Assembly (NCBI GenBank): GCA_901538445.1
Contig: LR594585.1
Coordinates: 739,668 to 803,667 of the forward strand
DNA: 64,000 nt
Source: Gemmataceae bacterium
GTDB taxonomy: Bacteria; Planctomycetota; Planctomycetia; Gemmatales; Gemmataceae
Reading direction: 5' to 3'
Of this stretch, positions 50,162 to 59,524 are shown in pieces. Position numbers and translations under genes: made by a program. The notes below the pieces were generated by a model. That model was not told the origin of the DNA and ran no database searches. It saw only the letters and a program-made list of their open reading frames with translations. The first letter of the stretch is position 1; each line of letters starts with the position of its first letter.

Positions 50162-52798
50162 CTACCACCCGCTCAGGCAGCAGCCCGCCCCGGGGCCGCC
50201 GGCCAGCAGCGGGAGGATGCGGCGCTCGAACGGGAGCTTCAGGTAGTCGTCGCGGTTGTACACGACGCGGCCGGCCATGATCGTCTGCGTGACGTGCGTT
50301 GCGTGCTCGAACGGGTCGCCGTCGTACAGCACGAGATCGGCCACCTTGCCCTTCTCGATGCTGCCGTGATCCTTGTCGATGCCGAGGAGTTTCGCGGCGT
50401 CGATCGTGACCGCCTTCAGCGCGAGTTCCGGGTCGAGCCCGCCGGCCCCGGCGGCCATCGCGACCTCGTGCCGCAGCACCCGCACCTTCGGGACGTACCC
50501 CTCGAAGCTGGTGCCGATGGTGAACGGCACGCCCGCGGCCCGCAGCGCCTCCGCGTTGCCGGTGAACGTGTGCAGCGTTTCCATGCTGCCGCCGGCCCGC
50601 TGCATCGTCGGGTGAACCACGACCGTGACGCCGGCCGCCTTCAACTCGCCGGCCATGCGGTACGCCTCGGTGCCGAGCGCGATCACTGGCTTGAGCTTGA
50701 ACTCGGCGGCGATGCGCAGCGCCGTCTGGATGTCGTCCTTCCGGTGCGCCGCGAAGTACACCGGCACCTTCCCGTCGAGCGCCGCGGCGAGCGAATCGTG
50801 CTTCGCGTTCCGGGGCGCGTCCTTCTTCTTGCGGTACGCATCGGCTTCGGCGAACGCCTTGCGGACGAGCGCCGCGGTGCCCATGCGGGTGCCCGGCCCC
50901 TTGCCCCTGTACGCTTCCTTCGGCGACTCACCGAGGTTCACGAGCACCGCCGCGACCGGCTTGAGTGCGGCGGCCTCGACGGTCGCGCCGTCGGTGCGGA
51001 ACACCCCCGATTGCCCGGCGATGATGTTCTGCCGGCCCGGCGTGGTGTGGACGACCGTGACGCCGTTGGCCTGGAGGAACTCGAGCAGCGGCTCGCGGGG
51101 GTTGAAGCCGTCGAACACCCGCAGGTCGGCCTGGTTCGGGTCGCTGAGTTCGTCCTGGTCCTGGTCGGCCGGGATGTTCCACGCGCCGGTGAGCCCGGCG
51201 ACGCAGAACGGGTCGATGAGCCCCGGCGTGGCGTGCTTGGCTTTCGCGGTCGGGATGCTCTTCAACTCGACGTTCGACGCGAGCCCGACGTGCAGCACCT
51301 TCCCGTCCTTGACGACGACGACGCCCTTCTTGATCGCGGCCCCCGCCGCCGTGTGGACCTCGTCGGCCAGCACCGCGGTGACGCCCTTTCCGGCGTCGGT
51401 GGTGCCGTCGAAGGTGCGGAATACGAGGTCTTCGGCGAACCGCCCGAGGGGCGGCGCGGCGGCCCGCTCCGGGAGCTTCTCGCCCGCCGCCAGCGCGAAC
51501 CCGCCGTCGCGGTAGCCGCGGTCTGTCGCCTCGTCGAACACCTTCTTCCCGTCGATGAACGTCTGCTTCACCCGTGTGTACGTCGAGAACGGCGGACCGC
51601 TCAGCACGACGAAGTCGGCGTCCTTCCCCTTCTCCAGTGAGCCGAGGCGGTGGTCGAGGTGCATTAACTTCGCGGGGGTGAGCGTCATCGCCTTCAGCGC
51701 GGCCGCCTCGGGAAGCCCGCCGCGGACCGCGATCGACCCGGTGTACAGGAAGAACCGCGACTCGGTGACGCTGTCGTCGGTGTTGATCGCGACCGCGACG
51801 CCGGCCTTCTCCAGCGCCGCGGCGTTCTCTTCGAGCAGGCCGATGGTCTCGGCCTTGCCGCCGGGGGAGTCGATGAGCGTGAGCGACGCCGGGACCTTCT
51901 TCTTCGCGAGCACGTCGGCGACGCGGTAGCCCTCGGTGGCGTGCTGCAGCACCAGCCCGAAGCCGAACTCCTCGGCGATGCGCACCGCGGTGAGGATGTC
52001 GTCGGCGCGATGGCAGTGGAAGTGGACCGTGCGCTTGCGCTCCAGCACCTCGACGAGCGGTTCCAGCGCCACGTCGCGATCGACCTTCGTGCCGGCGTCG
52101 AGCTTCGCCTTGTACTCCTTGGCCTTCTGGAACGTCTCGCGCTGGAGCGCCGCGACCTTCATCCGCGTGAACGGGGCCTGTTGCTTGTTCTTGCCGTACC
52201 CCTTGGGGTTCTCGCCGTTGGCCATCTTGAGCCCGCCGACGACCTCGGTGCCGTTCGGGAGCCGGCCGGTCACGCGCATCGCCTCGACCGACCCGCCGCG
52301 GAGCTTGGCGTACAGCGTCTCGCCGCCGATGACGTTCGCGGACCCGGGCATGATGTTGGCGGTGGTGACGCCGCCGGCGGTCGCCATGCGGATGCCGGGG
52401 TCGTCGGGGTTGATCGCATCGATGGCCCGCACGCCGGACTGCACCGGCCCGCTCATCTCGTTGCCGTCGGCGTTCCCGGGCACGTTCGGCCGGCTCCACA
52501 GGCCGATGTGCGAGTGCGTGTCCACCAGCCCCGGGATGACGACCGCCCCCTTCAGATCGACGCGCTCGTCCGCGTCACCCGCGAACTTGCCGCTGCCGAC
52601 GGCCTCGATCTTCCCGCCCTTCACGAGCAGGAAGCCGTTCTCGACCGGCGTGTCGCCGGTGCCGGTGTGGACCGTGGCGTTGAAGTAGAGCGTCGCGCCC
52701 CCGGCCGCCTTTGCGGGCTGCGCCGCCGGGGTGGTGGGCGCCGCGGCGACGCCGAGCACGAGTGACAGTGCGGTGACAATCGGAGCGAAACGAACCAT
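50162..52798 (-). CDS. Exported double amidohydrolase-like protein
   Basis: An 878-residue protein with a signal peptide (FAPIVTALSLVLGVAAA) and two fused amidohydrolase halves. The first half carries the metal-site motif GLVDTHSHIG near residues 92-100, with HCHRADD further on. The second half starts near residue 465 (GAAIKKGVVVVKDGKVLHVG). Its equivalent of HxH reads GLIDPFCVAG, so the metal-binding His pair is absent there. The late parts of both halves carry LDHRLGSLEKGKDADFVVL and IDKDHGSIEKGKVADLVLY, the amidohydrolase C-terminus. Substrate unknown. Only the first site is likely to be fully active. Confidence 0.85.
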   Translation of the reverse strand: MVRFAPIVTALSLVLGVAAAPTTPAAQPAKAAGGATLYFNATVHTGTGDTPVENGFLLVKGGKIEAVGSGKFAGDADERVDLKGAVVIPGLVDTHSHIGLWSRPNVPGNADGNEMSGPVQSGVRAIDAINPDDPGIRMATAGGVTTANIMPGSANVIGGETLYAKLRGGSVEAMRVTGRLPNGTEVVGGLKMANGENPKGYGKNKQQAPFTRMKVAALQRETFQKAKEYKAKLDAGTKVDRDVALEPLVEVLERKRTVHFHCHRADDILTAVRIAEEFGFGLVLQHATEGYRVADVLAKKKVPASLTLIDSPGGKAETIGLLEENAAALEKAGVAVAINTDDSVTESRFFLYTGSIAVRGGLPEAAALKAMTLTPAKLMHLDHRLGSLEKGKDADFVVLSGPPFSTYTRVKQTFIDGKKVFDEATDRGYRDGGFALAAGEKLPERAAAPPLGRFAEDLVFRTFDGTTDAGKGVTAVLADEVHTAAGAAIKKGVVVVKDGKVLHVGLASNVELKSIPTAKAKHATPGLIDPFCVAGLTGAWNIPADQDQDELSDPNQADLRVFDGFNPREPLLEFLQANGVTVVHTTPGRQNIIAGQSGVFRTDGATVEAAALKPVAAVLVNLGESPKEAYRGKGPGTRMGTAALVRKAFAEADAYRKKKDAPRNAKHDSLAAALDGKVPVYFAAHRKDDIQTALRIAAEFKLKPVIALGTEAYRMAGELKAAGVTVVVHPTMQRAGGSMETLHTFTGNAEALRAAGVPFTIGTSFEGYVPKVRVLRHEVAMAAGAGGLDPELALKAVTIDAAKLLGIDKDHGSIEKGKVADLVLYDGDPFEHATHVTQTIMAGRVVYNRDDYLKLPFERRILPLLAGGPGAGCCLSGW

Positions 52799-53115
52799 GC
52801 TTACCTCGGCAGCGGAACGTCAGGGATAATCGGGAGAGGGAAGAGGAGTCGGGCACGGGCACGGGCTGGGGCACGGGCACGGAGGGAAGAGGGGGAAGAC
52901 TTGGCCGGTCGGTGCGGTTGGGTTCGATCCGTGCCCGCGTGCGTGCCCGTGCCCGACTTGTCTTTCGTCCGCTGCCCGCTTCTTCCCGTCCTCCCGTCGC
53001 CCACCGTTCCCCGAACGTACCCGGTTGCAAACCCTGTCGCCACAGGTATATCATTCGCGTTGGCGAACTGTAACACGCGACACCGGGTTCGCGGCCCCAC
53101 GTAGGAGGTACTCCG
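52799..53115. promoter_or_regulatory. Divergent region with family C repeat and ACT-gene promoter
   Basis: Contains family C inverted repeat C3 (arms 52848-52863 and 52942-52957, GTCGGGCACGGGCACG/complement). A sigma70-like promoter for the ACT gene follows: TTGCAA (53025-53030), a 16-base spacer and TATATC (53047-53052). A strong ribosome-binding site AGGAGGT lies just before the ATG at 53116. Confidence 0.6.
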
Positions 53116-53547
53116 ATGAGCTTCAAGATGCAGCGCGTCCACGTCTACCACGCCGAGGTCGAGGACAAGCCGGGCGGCATCGCCGCCAAGCTGAAGCCGC
53201 TCGCCGAGGCCGGCGCGCACCTGGAGTACGTCTACAGCCAGCGGTCCGCGGGCAAGGCCGGCGTGGGCGACCTGTACGTCGCCCCGCTCAAGACCAGCGC
53301 CGAGATCGCGGCCGCCAGGTCGGCCGGGCTGCACGAGGTGAGCGAGCCGATCGTGATGCGGGTCGAGGGGGACGACAAGAGCGGCCTGGGCGGGCGGCTC
53401 ACGCAGGCGTGGGAGATGGCCGGCATTAACCTGCACGGGCTCGTCATGTCGGTGATCGGCGGGCGGTTCGTCGGGTACGCCACGTTCGACAGCGTCGCCG
53501 ACGCGAACAAGGCCGCCACGCTCCTCGCCGAACTCGGCACCGCGTGA
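53116..53547 (+). CDS. Tandem ACT-domain protein
   Basis: A 143-residue protein made of two ACT-like units. Unit one starts RVHVYHAEVEDKPGGIAAKL with the conserved DKPGG turn that binds ligands. Unit two starts EPIVMRVEGDDKSGLGGRLT. ACT domains bind amino acids and regulate metabolic enzymes; stand-alone proteins like this probably act as small regulators. The start is well determined: a consensus AGGAGGT lies six bases before the ATG, and the upstream promoter is visible. It is convergent with the large membrane protein gene, whose stop is 22 bases away. Confidence 0.85.
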   Translation: MSFKMQRVHVYHAEVEDKPGGIAAKLKPLAEAGAHLEYVYSQRSAGKAGVGDLYVAPLKTSAEIAAARSAGLHEVSEPIVMRVEGDDKSGLGGRLTQAWEMAGINLHGLVMSVIGGRFVGYATFDSVADANKAATLLAELGTA

Positions 53548-53569
53548 CCCGCCCGCGGGCGGCCGCCGC

Positions 53570-55417
53570 TCACTCGGGCGGCAGGTCGCCCAGCGCCCCG
53601 GACAGCTCGTGGACGAGGTAGCGGCCGTGGCCGCCGCCCGAGCGGAACACCGTCTTCTGGTTGAACGGGAACACCCGCCGGTGCCACGCCAGCAGTCCGG
53701 CGGGGAGCAGGTCGGTGGCGCTCACCGGCGGCCCGAGCCGCTCGGCGTCCTTCTCGGGGTCGCGGCCCAGGTTCGCCCACTTCAGGTCGCTCACCGCGTA
53801 CCGCGCCGCCCCCTCGCGCTGGCCCAGCTCCCACATCACGCGGCCGTGCGCGTCCGGCCCGATCGAGATGGCCGTGTTCGTGTGCATGTACCGGATGCCG
53901 GGCTTCAGGTTCATGGTCAGGTACAGCGCGTGCGGCGAGTCGTGCCACGCGAGCAGTTCGCCGTCCCGCACCCCCTTCGAGCGCAGGAAGTCGGCCACCT
54001 CTTCGAGTTCGACCCACCCGGGCGACGCCTCGTGGTCCTGGATCCGCTTGATGCGGTCCCACAGCGCGTTCCGCTCGTGGTCGGTCAGGTCGGGCCGCCA
54101 GCACTCGGCCCAGCACCGCATCCGGTCCGGGTTGGCGAGCGGGTGCCGCACGAGGTAGCGCTCCTTGTCCGGGTCGTCGCCGGTGCCGAGGCCGTCGTGC
54201 CGCGCCACGGTCATGAGCCGCGCGTGCAGGTCCGGGTTCGCGTCGGCGGCGAGCCACGCGCTGCTGGTGAGCGCGAGCCACACGAGCACGACGAACGGCA
54301 TCGACCACCGGTGCGCCGCCCACAGGCCGAACATGACGAGCGTCTCGGCCATGTGGACGTACATGAAGCCGCGCTGGACGTAGAAGGACTGGAACGCCCA
54401 CACGAACCACAGCGCCGCGACCGTGCCGCGGGTGAACCGCTCGGCCGGGCCGGCGGTGCGGTCCCAGAGCCACCACGGGAGCAACCGGCCGACCGGCCCG
54501 GGGCGCGTGCCGAGCGCGGCCGCCGACCCGACCCACGGCACCGCGTCGAGCACCGACAGCAGCGCGAGCGGGAGCGTCGGCACGAGCCACAGGCTCCACG
54601 GCGGGAACCAGTGCAGCTCCTGGTTCACGCGGTAGCCGCGCTCGCTGCGGCCGAGTTCCGCGTACTGCGGGGCCCACCACGTCACCACCTCCCAGAACTC
54701 GCCCCACGTCTCCGTGGCGACGAGCACCCCGACGCCGGCCGCGCCGATCACGGCCCCGCCCGCGACGTTCCCGAGCAGGTCGGCAGCGACCGCCCTCCAC
54801 CGGACGGGCGCGTCGCCGGCGAGCCGCCACGCCGTCACCAGCCACACCGGGCCGGCGATGAGCACGACGTGCGGCTTGATCCACACGGCGAGCGCCCACA
54901 GCACGCCTTCGAGGGCCGACCGCCAGAACCGCTCGCCGCCCGTGACCTCGCCGCCGCGCTTCAGCCGCAACAGAACGGCCCCGAGGACCGGCAGCGCCAT
55001 CCAGGTGTCGCGCTGGCAGTGCGCCATCTCGACGGCGAACGGGTACAGCAGCGCGGCCCCGGCGACCGCCCACCAGCGGCTCGCGGGGGTCGCGCCGCCG
55101 CGCTTCGAGAGCCGGTCGATGAGGGCGACGACCGCGGTCACGACCGCGAGGTCGACGCACCGCAGCCCGAACGCGCTGTACCCGATCACCGCCCGGATGC
55201 CCGCGAGGAGCCAGACGAACCCCGGCAGGTTGGTGTCGAACACGTCGCGGTAGTGGACCCCGCCGGAGAGGACGTTGCGGGCCGCGAGGTCGTAGAGCGT
55301 CAGGTCGCACCACAGCGGCATCCGCAGGTAGAGCGGCAGGCCGGCGAGCAGGGCGACGGCGGTCACGGCCTGCGCGAGCCGGACCGAGCGCCACGGGCGG
55401 ACCAGGGGTGGGGGCAT
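53570..55417 (-). CDS. Polytopic membrane protein, glycosyltransferase 39/ArnT-like
   Basis: A 615-residue membrane protein with about ten hydrophobic helices in the first 450 residues. The opening MPLWCDLTLYDLAARNVLSG, then GVHYRDVFDTNLPGFVWLLA fits the first periplasmic loop of GT-C fold enzymes (GT39/PMT-like; Asp/Glu residues plus DxxLPG-like turn). These transfer sugars from polyprenyl-phosphate donors. The C-terminal 170 residues form a soluble domain (DHERNALWDRIKRIQDHEAS). The C-terminal placement and loop residues support the GT-C reading, but the exact family is uncertain. Start at MPPPLVRPW. Confidence 0.7.
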   Translation of the reverse strand: MPPPLVRPWRSVRLAQAVTAVALLAGLPLYLRMPLWCDLTLYDLAARNVLSGGVHYRDVFDTNLPGFVWLLAGIRAVIGYSAFGLRCVDLAVVTAVVALIDRLSKRGGATPASRWWAVAGAALLYPFAVEMAHCQRDTWMALPVLGAVLLRLKRGGEVTGGERFWRSALEGVLWALAVWIKPHVVLIAGPVWLVTAWRLAGDAPVRWRAVAADLLGNVAGGAVIGAAGVGVLVATETWGEFWEVVTWWAPQYAELGRSERGYRVNQELHWFPPWSLWLVPTLPLALLSVLDAVPWVGSAAALGTRPGPVGRLLPWWLWDRTAGPAERFTRGTVAALWFVWAFQSFYVQRGFMYVHMAETLVMFGLWAAHRWSMPFVVLVWLALTSSAWLAADANPDLHARLMTVARHDGLGTGDDPDKERYLVRHPLANPDRMRCWAECWRPDLTDHERNALWDRIKRIQDHEASPGWVELEEVADFLRSKGVRDGELLAWHDSPHALYLTMNLKPGIRYMHTNTAISIGPDAHGRVMWELGQREGAARYAVSDLKWANLGRDPEKDAERLGPPVSATDLLPAGLLAWHRRVFPFNQKTVFRSGGGHGRYLVHELSGALGDLPPE

Positions 55418-55517
55418 GTTCGACCGTAAGGGGACGGGGCCGTGCGGGTCAGGATACGACCGCCGGGCGGCCGCGAGCACCGGGCCCGGGGGCGGAATGT
55501 GGGGCCGGGGGCATAGA

Positions 55518-56789
55518 ATGACGGGGTGTCGGTTCGTGCTCGCTCACCGGGGGGTGTCCTTGTCCGCGTGTCTCCTCGCTTGTTCGCTGGCCGGTCTCGC
55601 GCTCCTCGCGTCGGGCGACGGCCCGACGCCCCCGCCCGAGGGGGCGCTCCTGGGCGTCGGCCTCGCCGCGATCCCGGTCCTCATCGCGATCAACGGGTTC
55701 TTCGTGGCCGCGGAGTTCGCGCTGGTGTCGGTCCGCCGCACCCGGGTCGAGGAGCTGGTGAACCAGAACCGCCCCGGCGCGGCCGCGCTGCTCGCCGCCG
55801 TGGACGACATGAACCGGAGCGTCGCGGCGTGCCAGCTCGGCATCACCGTTGCGAGCCTGGCGCTGGGGTTCGTCAGCGAGCCGGCGATCCACCGGCTCAT
55901 CCACCCGCTCGTCGTCGGGCTGCCCGAGGAGTGGGCGCGGGTGGTCTCGGTGCTGCTGACGCTCAGCCTCATCACGTACATGCACGTCGTGTTCGGCGAG
56001 CAGATGCCGAAGCTGGCGGCGCTCCAGGAGCCCGAGAAAGTCGGCATCTGGGTCGCCCGGCCGGTGGCCCTCACGGCCCGGCTCACCGGCCCGCTGATCC
56101 AGCTCATGAACGGGTCGAGTTCCTGGCTCCTCCGCCGGTTCGGGTACGCCGGGACCGGCGAGGAGGGCGAGGTCCACACAGTCGACGAGCTGCGGCTGCT
56201 GGTCGAGGACAGCGAGGAGGCCGGCGAGATCGACGCCGACGCGGCCGACATGGTGCTCAACGTGTTCGGGCTCGCCGACAAGCGGGTCCGCGACTGCATG
56301 GTCCCCCGCGACAAGATGGCGGCGCTCGACGTGAACAGCCCGCCCGACAAGGTGATGGAGGTCGCCCGGCTCGGCGCGCACACCCGGCTCCCGGTGTACG
56401 ACGGCACCCCCGACAAGATCGTCGGCATCGTCAACACCAAGGACCTGTTCTTCCTGTTCAGCACGTCGGGGGCGGTGATGCTCGAGGACGCGCTGTACCC
56501 GGCGACGTTCCTCGACCCGGACGAGCAGGTCGCCAACGCGTTCCGCCTGTTCCGCAAGTCGCACCGGCCGATGGCGCTGGTCCGCGACCCGCAGGGGGCG
56601 GTCCTCGGGCTCATCACCCTCGAGGACGTGCTGGAGGAGATCGTCGGCGACATCGAGGACGAGCACGACGTGCCGGTCCCGAAGCTGAAGTTGGCCCGGC
56701 GGCGGCCCCCGCTGCCCGTGCCGCGGCCGAACGCGGCGTCCGGCGCGCACCGCCAGGCCGAGCCGCGGGAGAAGCCCAAGCCCCCGTGA
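55518..56789 (+). CDS. CNNM/HlyC-type transmembrane protein with CBS pair
   Basis: A 423-residue inner-membrane protein. The DUF21/CNNM membrane domain covers about residues 45-190: IAINGFFVAAEFALVSVRRT, then VAACQLGITVASLALGFVSE, both family signatures. A CBS pair follows (CMVPRDKMAALDVN, LPVYDGTPDKIVGIVNTKDL, and LVRDPQGAVLGLITLEDVLE with EIVGDIEDEHD). The usual CorC_HlyC domain is missing; instead the end is a basic/Pro tail. The family transports or senses Mg2+/Co2+. Start is uncertain: ATG 55518 or GTG 55554 just before the first hydrophobic segment. The next gene starts 18 bases after the stop. Confidence 0.87.
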   Translation: MTGCRFVLAHRGVSLSACLLACSLAGLALLASGDGPTPPPEGALLGVGLAAIPVLIAINGFFVAAEFALVSVRRTRVEELVNQNRPGAAALLAAVDDMNRSVAACQLGITVASLALGFVSEPAIHRLIHPLVVGLPEEWARVVSVLLTLSLITYMHVVFGEQMPKLAALQEPEKVGIWVARPVALTARLTGPLIQLMNGSSSWLLRRFGYAGTGEEGEVHTVDELRLLVEDSEEAGEIDADAADMVLNVFGLADKRVRDCMVPRDKMAALDVNSPPDKVMEVARLGAHTRLPVYDGTPDKIVGIVNTKDLFFLFSTSGAVMLEDALYPATFLDPDEQVANAFRLFRKSHRPMALVRDPQGAVLGLITLEDVLEEIVGDIEDEHDVPVPKLKLARRRPPLPVPRPNAASGAHRQAEPREKPKPP

Positions 56790-56807
56790 CGCGGGGCCGG
56801 ACGCATC

Positions 56808-58073
56808 ATGCCCACCACGCTCGACGCGCTGCACCGGGCCGTCGTCGCCAGCCCCGAGGACCGCACGGTCCGGCTGGCCTACGCCGACGCGCTCGACGAG
56901 GCCGGCGACGCCGCGGCCGTGGCGCGGGCCGAGTTCATCCGCGCCCAGATCGCGGCGGAAGCCGTGCCGGCCGCGGACGCGACTCACCCGACCCGCCTCC
57001 GGGCACGCGCACTGTTCGAGGCGCACTGGCTGGAGTGGTGGCGGCCGGTCGCCGCGGCCGCGGGGCTCCCGGCCCCGCATGTCCCAAGTCGCCGGCTCCG
57101 CGACCGCATCGCCCGCCGGGTCCTGTCCGCGGTACAGGAGAACCCGCGGCCGGCGAACTGGCCGTACACGCACTCCGCGGACGACACCACGATTCACTTC
57201 CCCGACTTTGGGGCGTCCGTGCGGTTCCGAGGAGGGTTCCCGGAGGAAGTGCGGTTCGATGACACGGTCGCCCCCGGGAACGAACTCGAGTGGTACCACC
57301 ACCTCGGCGACGCGATGCCGCTCGTTCGCCTCGCGTTCGCGCACATGATTACCCCGGCCCAGTGGGAGCGGATCGACGGCCCGCACCTCGCCAACCTGCG
57401 CGAGCTAACGTTCGACAACCTGCTGCCCGACACGACGATGCTGCTGGCCGGGTCGCAGCACCTCGCGGCGCTCCAGCGCCTTGCGGCCAACCCGCTCGCC
57501 ACCACGCTCGAAGGCGGGAACGCCGACACGGTGCGGTTCCTCGTTCAGGTGCCCGTGTGGACCGAGCTCCGGTCGCTGCGGCTCACCGGGCGGCTCGGCC
57601 CGCCGGCCTTCCGCGACCTCGCCGAGCGCTGCACCCTGGAGCGGCTCGAAGAACTCGACGTGCGGATCGGCACCCCGGGCGGCCCCGGCCCCGACATCGC
57701 GTCGCTTCAGGCGCTCAACGAGGTGATCCGCCTCGCCGTGCAGGCGTTCACCCACCTGGGAACCGAGCCGATCCCGTGGGCCGCGTTCGGCCCGGCGCTG
57801 GAGGCGCTCGCCGCGGCCCCGTGGGTGCGGAACTTGCGCCGTCTCTCGATCACCTCGGGTTCCCTCACCGGCCTGCTCGGCGTGCTGAGCAATCGGCTCT
57901 ACGGCTCGACCGAGCGCGGCGCGGACCTGATCCCGGACGCCGCGGTTCTCGCGCTCGCGAACGCGGTCGACACCCCGGCGCTGGAGCGGCTGACGCTCCC
58001 CGGCCCGCTGCTCAGCCCGAGCGTCCGCGAAGACCTGACGACCCGCCTCGGCCCCCGCGTCGTGTTCGCGTAG
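56808..58073 (+). CDS. TIGR02996 repeat-companion domain protein
   Basis: A 421-residue protein with an N-terminal TIGR02996 domain: ALHRAVVASPEDRTVRLAYA, then DALDEAGDAAAVARAEFIRA. This domain is characteristic of Gemmata and other large-genome bacteria, where it precedes leucine-rich-like repeats. The rest fits this: LRELTFDNLLP, LRSLRLTGRLGPPAFRDLAE, LEELDVRIGTP and LRRLSITSGSLTGLLGVL look like degenerate LRR units. Function unknown, probably binding. It is 18 bases behind the CNNM gene and eight bases ahead of the next gene, so a shared transcript is likely. Confidence 0.85.
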   Translation: MPTTLDALHRAVVASPEDRTVRLAYADALDEAGDAAAVARAEFIRAQIAAEAVPAADATHPTRLRARALFEAHWLEWWRPVAAAAGLPAPHVPSRRLRDRIARRVLSAVQENPRPANWPYTHSADDTTIHFPDFGASVRFRGGFPEEVRFDDTVAPGNELEWYHHLGDAMPLVRLAFAHMITPAQWERIDGPHLANLRELTFDNLLPDTTMLLAGSQHLAALQRLAANPLATTLEGGNADTVRFLVQVPVWTELRSLRLTGRLGPPAFRDLAERCTLERLEELDVRIGTPGGPGPDIASLQALNEVIRLAVQAFTHLGTEPIPWAAFGPALEALAAAPWVRNLRRLSITSGSLTGLLGVLSNRLYGSTERGADLIPDAAVLALANAVDTPALERLTLPGPLLSPSVREDLTTRLGPRVVFA

Positions 58074-58080
58074 AGGGTGG

Positions 58081-58527
58081 ATGTCGATGGAACAGGTGAC
58101 CGACGAGTACGTCCTGGCAGCATACGCCGATGGGTCCGACCTGCACGATGTCGCCCCGGCACTTCGCGAGGCATTCGGGCACTTCTTGGCGAGCGGATGG
58201 TCGGCCGGCACCCACGCTGTTCTGGTTGATAGCCAGTTTCCACCCGACCCGTCCTTCCCCGATTACCTCCCGCAATGGGATCTCGGCCTCAGCCTGGGAC
58301 TGGATCAGGCCATCTCTTCACCGGAACGACTGGGCGAGGTCGACTCGCTCGTCAGCTTTCTTCGTGACTTGAGCCGGCGAACCGGTCGAGAGTTCGTGCT
58401 GTTCATGTGCTTCCGCAGTCACCCGGAACTGCAAGAACACTTGTGCTTTGTAGGGGACAACGAGATCGATTTGGGTTGGTTGCGTGACGCGATCCTGCGC
58501 CTTGCCGCGCGAGCACGCGGCGCATGA
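58081..58527 (+). CDS. Hypothetical protein
   Basis: A 148-residue soluble protein (MSMEQVTDEYVLAAYADGSD at the start; FPDYLPQWDLGLSLGLDQAI and LSRRTGREFVLFMCFRSHPE later), mixed alpha/beta, acidic. No family recognised. Both ATG 58081 and ATG 58087 are possible starts. Lower G+C bias than neighbouring genes. It directly follows the TIGR02996 gene and is convergent with the ATPase gene at 58544-59131, leaving a gap of 16 bases. Confidence 0.65.
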   Translation: MSMEQVTDEYVLAAYADGSDLHDVAPALREAFGHFLASGWSAGTHAVLVDSQFPPDPSFPDYLPQWDLGLSLGLDQAISSPERLGEVDSLVSFLRDLSRRTGREFVLFMCFRSHPELQEHLCFVGDNEIDLGWLRDAILRLAARARGA

Positions 58528-58543
58528 TTCCCCGGCCCGGGGA

Positions 58544-59131
58544 TCATCTGCCCCGCTCCCAGCGGTCGTACAGTTCGAACAGCACCTCCCGCAAACTCCC
58601 GCGGTGGTGCCGCAGGCGGGCGGCGACGTCGAAGTCGTTCAGAACCCACTCGCCGTCCGCCGGGAGAAGGTCCGCGATCAGGGCGGTGGCGTGTGCGGCG
58701 GCGTTCGTGCGGTGCAGGTTCGGGAGGCCCACCGAGCGGTGCGCCGTCACCAGGAGCCCGGACCCGTGCAAGCGGCAGTGCCGCTTCACCCGGAACCGCG
58801 ACAGCACGCCGAGTTGCTCGAACCCGTCGATCACCAGGAGCGTGCCCGGTTCGGGCGCGTCGAACAGGTCGGGCGGCAGCGTGCGGTGCGACGTGTCGAG
58901 GCGGACGTGTCGGACCTTCCAGCCGCTGAGTGCCGGGAGCAGCGACGCGAGCAGCGTGGACTTCCCGCTGCCGTGCGGGCCGACGATCTGGCCCCAGCCG
59001 TTCGTTGAGTCGAGCTTCGCGACGAGAGCCGCGAGACCGTCGGCCGCGGCGAACCGAAACGGGATCGCGCCGGGCTGCGTGAACCGCGTCGAGAACGGGT
59101 TCACCCGCGGCGCACGCCCGACCCGGCTCAC
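58544..59131 (-). CDS. Small P-loop ATPase
   Basis: A 195-residue P-loop NTPase. Walker A is QIVGPHGSGKSTLLASLLPA near residue 45 and Walker B is GTLLVIDGFEQLG near 95. A conserved Gln/Asn set follows (GSGLLVTAHRSVGLPNLHRT), which could hold the sensor residue. The N-terminus NPFSTRFTQPGAIPF resembles that of AAA-like or ABC-type ATPases that act with membrane partners. GTG start overlapping the stop of the upstream gene (GTGA). It is the third gene of a three-gene operon with an arrestin-like and a membrane protein. Confidence 0.75.
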   Translation of the reverse strand: MSRVGRAPRVNPFSTRFTQPGAIPFRFAAADGLAALVAKLDSTNGWGQIVGPHGSGKSTLLASLLPALSGWKVRHVRLDTSHRTLPPDLFDAPEPGTLLVIDGFEQLGVLSRFRVKRHCRLHGSGLLVTAHRSVGLPNLHRTNAAAHATALIADLLPADGEWVLNDFDVAARLRHHRGSLREVLFELYDRWERGR

Positions 59132-59520
59132 GACCGGGCCGCCGGCGCGAGCGTGAACTCGGCGTCCTCGACGACCTCGCGCGTCCGGCCCAGCAGTTCC
59201 CACCGCACCCGCAGCCGTGCCAGCCAGTGGACCTTCACGAGCGTGCCGTCGTAGCTCCACGGCGTCGGCGGCAGCGGCACCGCGAACGTGCTCGGGTTCG
59301 GCAGCGCCGCGAGCGTGCCGTCGTCGGCCTTCCACGCCCGGTAGTGGACGACGCCGATGTCCTCGGTCCCCTTGCCGGACGTGCGCCACAGCACCGAGAA
59401 CTCGACGCTCCGCGTTCCGTCGGGCGGGCCGCCGGCGATCACGAACGCGCCCGCGAGTTCGCCCCGCGGCCGGTGCTCGCGGGCCGCCAACTCTAGCCGC
59501 ACCTCGGGCGCGTCGGTCAT
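59128..59520 (-). CDS. Small beta-sandwich protein of the ATPase operon
   Basis: A 130-residue protein made of strands: VRLELAAREHRPRGELAGAF, VEFSVLWRTSGKGTEDIGVV, FAVPLPPTPWSYDGTLVKVH, and WLARLRVRWELLGRTREVVE. The pattern 'PRGELAG' followed by long alternating strands resembles an arrestin-like or C2-like beta-sandwich, but this is a guess. It is four bases downstream of the membrane gene and overlaps the ATPase gene, so the three are surely co-expressed. Confidence 0.65.
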   Translation of the reverse strand: MTDAPEVRLELAAREHRPRGELAGAFVIAGGPPDGTRSVEFSVLWRTSGKGTEDIGVVHYRAWKADDGTLAALPNPSTFAVPLPPTPWSYDGTLVKVHWLARLRVRWELLGRTREVVEDAEFTLAPAARS

Positions 59521-59524
59521 TCGA

